A program made the translations under genes and the position numbers. A stretch of 64,000 bases of DNA from Ailurus styani (taxonomy: Eukaryota > Chordata > Mammalia > Carnivora > Ailuridae), in NCBI GenBank assembly GCA_002007465.1, contig LNAC01000727.1, positions 156,020-220,019 of the forward strand, given 5' to 3'. Every line of letters starts with the position of its first letter. Position 1 is the stretch's first letter. A model generated the notes under the pieces. That model was not told where the DNA came from, did no database searches, and worked only from the letters and a program-made list of their open reading frames with translations. Positions 61,789 through 64,000 of the stretch are shown here, one piece after another.

Positions 61789-62239
61789 CTGTTTTCTGAT
61801 CTTTGGTACTATCTTCAGGAAAAATAAAAAACCGAGAGAATGGAAAATGAAGGACAACCTATCCATAGAATCAGCCCACGTGATTCTGGCTGCCCACTAA
61901 ACATATTTACTTTAGCATTTGTTTGTACTACAGGTTCCATGGTTACAAAATCTGCCATAGATTCTCCACAACACTAGGGAAGCACAGAGAAGACTTGACA
62001 CTTGTGGAACTGGNCTGTTTTCTGATCTTTGGTACTATCTTCAGGAAGAATAAAAAACCGAGAGAATGGAAAATGAAGGACAACCTATCCATAGAATCAG
62101 CCCACGTGATTCTGGCTGCCCACTAAACATATTTACTTTAGCATTTGTTTGTACTACAGGTTCCATGGTTACAAAATCTGCCATAGATTCTCCACAACAC
62201 TAGAGAAGCACAGAGAAGACTTGACACTTGTGGAACTGG
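61789..62239. repeat. Direct repeat of 225 bp around a single N (probable assembly duplication)
   Basis: 61789-62013 matches 62015-62239 with about two differences (caggaaaa/caggaaga, ctaggga/ctagaga). N at 62014. Confidence 0.93.
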
Positions 62240-62264
62240 AATGGAGCCCAGAATCCATTTAGCA

Positions 62265-62400
62265 GTAGGCTTATAACTCCATCTGACAGATGAGTTATTG
62301 AGGTCTAGAGATGCCAAATGGCTTGTCGAAAGTAACACTTCTAGTTAGTATCAGACCAGAGTTTGAATTTAAGTTTTCCAAGTATAAATAGATTTTCATC
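62265..62400 (-). repeat. MIR relic
   Basis: 'ctccatctgacagatgagtt', 'aaatggcttgtcgaaagtaa', 'ccagagtttgaatttaagtt' follow the MIR reverse complement. Confidence 0.6.
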
Positions 62401-62709
62401 TAAGAATTAATCAATTAAGAATAAACTAATGTTTATTAAGTTATTATTAAATGTCAAATATTGACCGAGGCATTGAATATTTGATAGCAAGGCAGATATT
62501 GTCACTGTCCCCACAGAATTTATTGTCCAGTGTGGTGAGAGGATATGGAAAATGACTTTCCCTTAACTCTGGGTGTTTACTTCCACCTGGTGGGAGTTCC
62601 CCTGGGATAGAGCTTCTGGGCTCTGTCCGCCCAGTGGAGGGAAATTTTTTTGTCTGATTAGTGAGTATGGATAAGGAAATGGGCATACTTTACTTACACC
62701 TTCTCTCAT

Positions 62710-62912
62710 CCTTTTTTTTTTTTAAGATTTTATTTATTTATTTGACACAGAGAGAGAGAGAGATTACAAATAGGCAGAGAGTCAGGCAGAGAGAGGAAGA
62801 AGCAGGCTCCCTGCGGAGCAGAGAGCCCAATGCGGGCCTTGATCCCAAGACCCTGAGATCATGACCTGAGCCGAAGGCAGAGGCTTTAACCCACTGAGCC
62901 ACCCAGGCACCC
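62710..62912 (-). repeat. Young Can-SINE
   Basis: Near-consensus with head 'gccacccaggcaccc'. Duplication 'accttctctcat' at 62698-62709 and 62913-62924. Confidence 0.95.
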
Positions 62913-62924
62913 ACCTTCTCTCAT

Positions 62925-64000
62925 TCTTGTCAGGGGCTTCGGTTCTGCCGGGCTTCCCTCCTAAATATGATTTGGCCCCCAGTGGGTCAGCATCATTGGT
63001 TATGGGAGCACCAGTCTATTTAATTTTGTACTTCACATCAGGAATACCACTTACCTTCAGATAGAAACTCCCTTCTCCAAGCGTAATTATTTTAGTAGTA
63101 AATGTGGCAGTTTACTCTCATTTGCTTATCCTTTTGTTTTATTTTTTCTATTGATTCTTAAGTTACTGAGAAACAGGAGCTATTATTTGGACCACGATGA
63201 AACCCCAAAAAATCAATCCAGATAAGTTACTATGATGACAAAAGTCTAAGACCCTATAGAAGCATGCAGAAGGGATTCAGAAGATAAGAAAGTTGTACAA
63301 GATAACTAATTTTAGTTCATACAGTGTTGATTTACTACCTATGTGTTACTTGTTTATTTTCAATGATGGGCCACTCTTGCTTTAGAAATAGGCCTCTTTT
63401 ACACTGAAATGATATTATAATTCACAAGAGAGGGATTCATTATAATATATGTCTATCCTGAAACTCACAAAAGAGTTTCTATGGTGACATAGCTATGGGG
63501 TTGTGACAGAGTTATGGCAAAGGCCTATTTTCTTTTTTAAGGAAAAAAAATCTTCCAAACATACAATATTACATGCACTTATGAGTTTACAGATAGTCTA
63601 AAACAACAAGTATATAGCATAGGCACGTAGAGTTTACTTAGAAAATCACAGAGTCAGTCTGTGATGGTTATTAAACTATCATCTCGTAGTTTAAAATCTT
63701 CCATTCTAGTCTGGGCTTTGAGATTCTGAAAACCCTATTTCTCCTCTGCCAACTGTTCCCTGTTAGGGTCTGTCAGTAGGGGGTGCTAGAGGAAACAAAG
63801 TCGGAGAAGGAAAAAGGGGGACTGCTCCTTCCTGTTTTGGTTTTCTGTTCTGTTAACCTCACCCTGGCAATAGCAGTTGGATCCAGTTCTGAATCAAGAG
63901 TACCTCTGAACTCAAGAGTACCCCCACTGAAACCCACCTCCCCATTCCTCCAAAGAGACCTCTGCTGAGCAGCTGCGCCCTCTCTCAGGGGTCCCGCTCT
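62925..64000. other. Intergenic unique; holds a CTCF-like motif
   Basis: No gene or interspersed repeat recognised up to the window end. Confidence 0.5.
63774..63788 (+). promoter_or_regulatory. CTCF-like core motif (forward orientation)
   Basis: CAGTAGGGGGTGCTA followed by GAGG matches the CTCF core with one common substitution (T for C in GGCGC). In unique sequence. Confidence 0.5.

Noticed and set aside
1..64000. CLDN17 or KRTAP genes
   Set aside because: No second claudin frame and no Cys/Gly/Ser-rich keratin-associated frame is present on either strand.

Overview
This window is vertebrate, and specifically carnivoran, nuclear DNA. It is AT-rich and about one third recognisable interspersed repeats. 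About thirty copies or fragments are the tRNA-derived Carnivora SINE (Can-SINE/SINEC). Many belong to very similar young subfamilies whose head reads as 'cctgggtggctcagtggg' and whose body carries the 'ggcagagaggcaggcagag' stretch. From memory this looks most like a mustelid (ferret, mink, marten or otter type), but the species is an inference.

Only one protein-coding gene is supported: claudin-8 (CLDN8) on the minus strand at 20372-21049. It is an intact, intronless 225-codon reading frame with the claudin signature, four membrane segments and a C-terminal YV PDZ ligand. In mammals CLDN8 lies between CLDN17 and the KRTAP24-1/KRTAP cluster. Neither neighbour is visible here, which fits a window reaching about 20 kb to one side and 43 kb to the other. 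The gene sits in a 6.3 kb SINE-free block (19026-25361). Candidate poly(A) signals lie at 19130 and 19940. A GC-richer 5' leader has no upstream ATG, and upstream of it are a CCAAT box and two CACCTG E-boxes.

The rest is intergenic. From 0.2 to 20 kb there are an L2 relic cut by two later insertions, three MLT1-type elements or relatives, L1 scraps and a strong CTCF-like motif (8633). From 21 to 37 kb there are mostly unique sequence, MIR/L2 relics, SINEs, a perfect 13-bp estrogen-response-element palindrome (34852) and a (TA)n tract. From 37 to 48 kb there are L1 relics, including a 2.2 kb decayed L1 ORF2 tail interrupted by two SINEs. From 48 to 64 kb there are further L1, MIR and MER5A relics, two more CTCF-like motifs (50421 and 63774, facing apart), and most of the assembly problems.

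The assembly problems matter to any reader. Six single-N positions (30755, 49488, 49686, 57806, 61778, 62014) are joins. Four of them have near-identical direct repeats on either side, which look like the two haplotypes placed in series rather than real tandem duplications. Two of the joins cut a young SINE. A 349-base N gap (56888-57236) lies inside an L1 3' end whose target-site duplication can still be read on both sides. I see no evidence of a novel multi-gene system. The most interesting items are the near-perfect inverted SINE pair just beyond CLDN8, the CTCF-motif arrangement, the hormone-receptor-like palindromes, and the possibly heterozygous SINE insertions.
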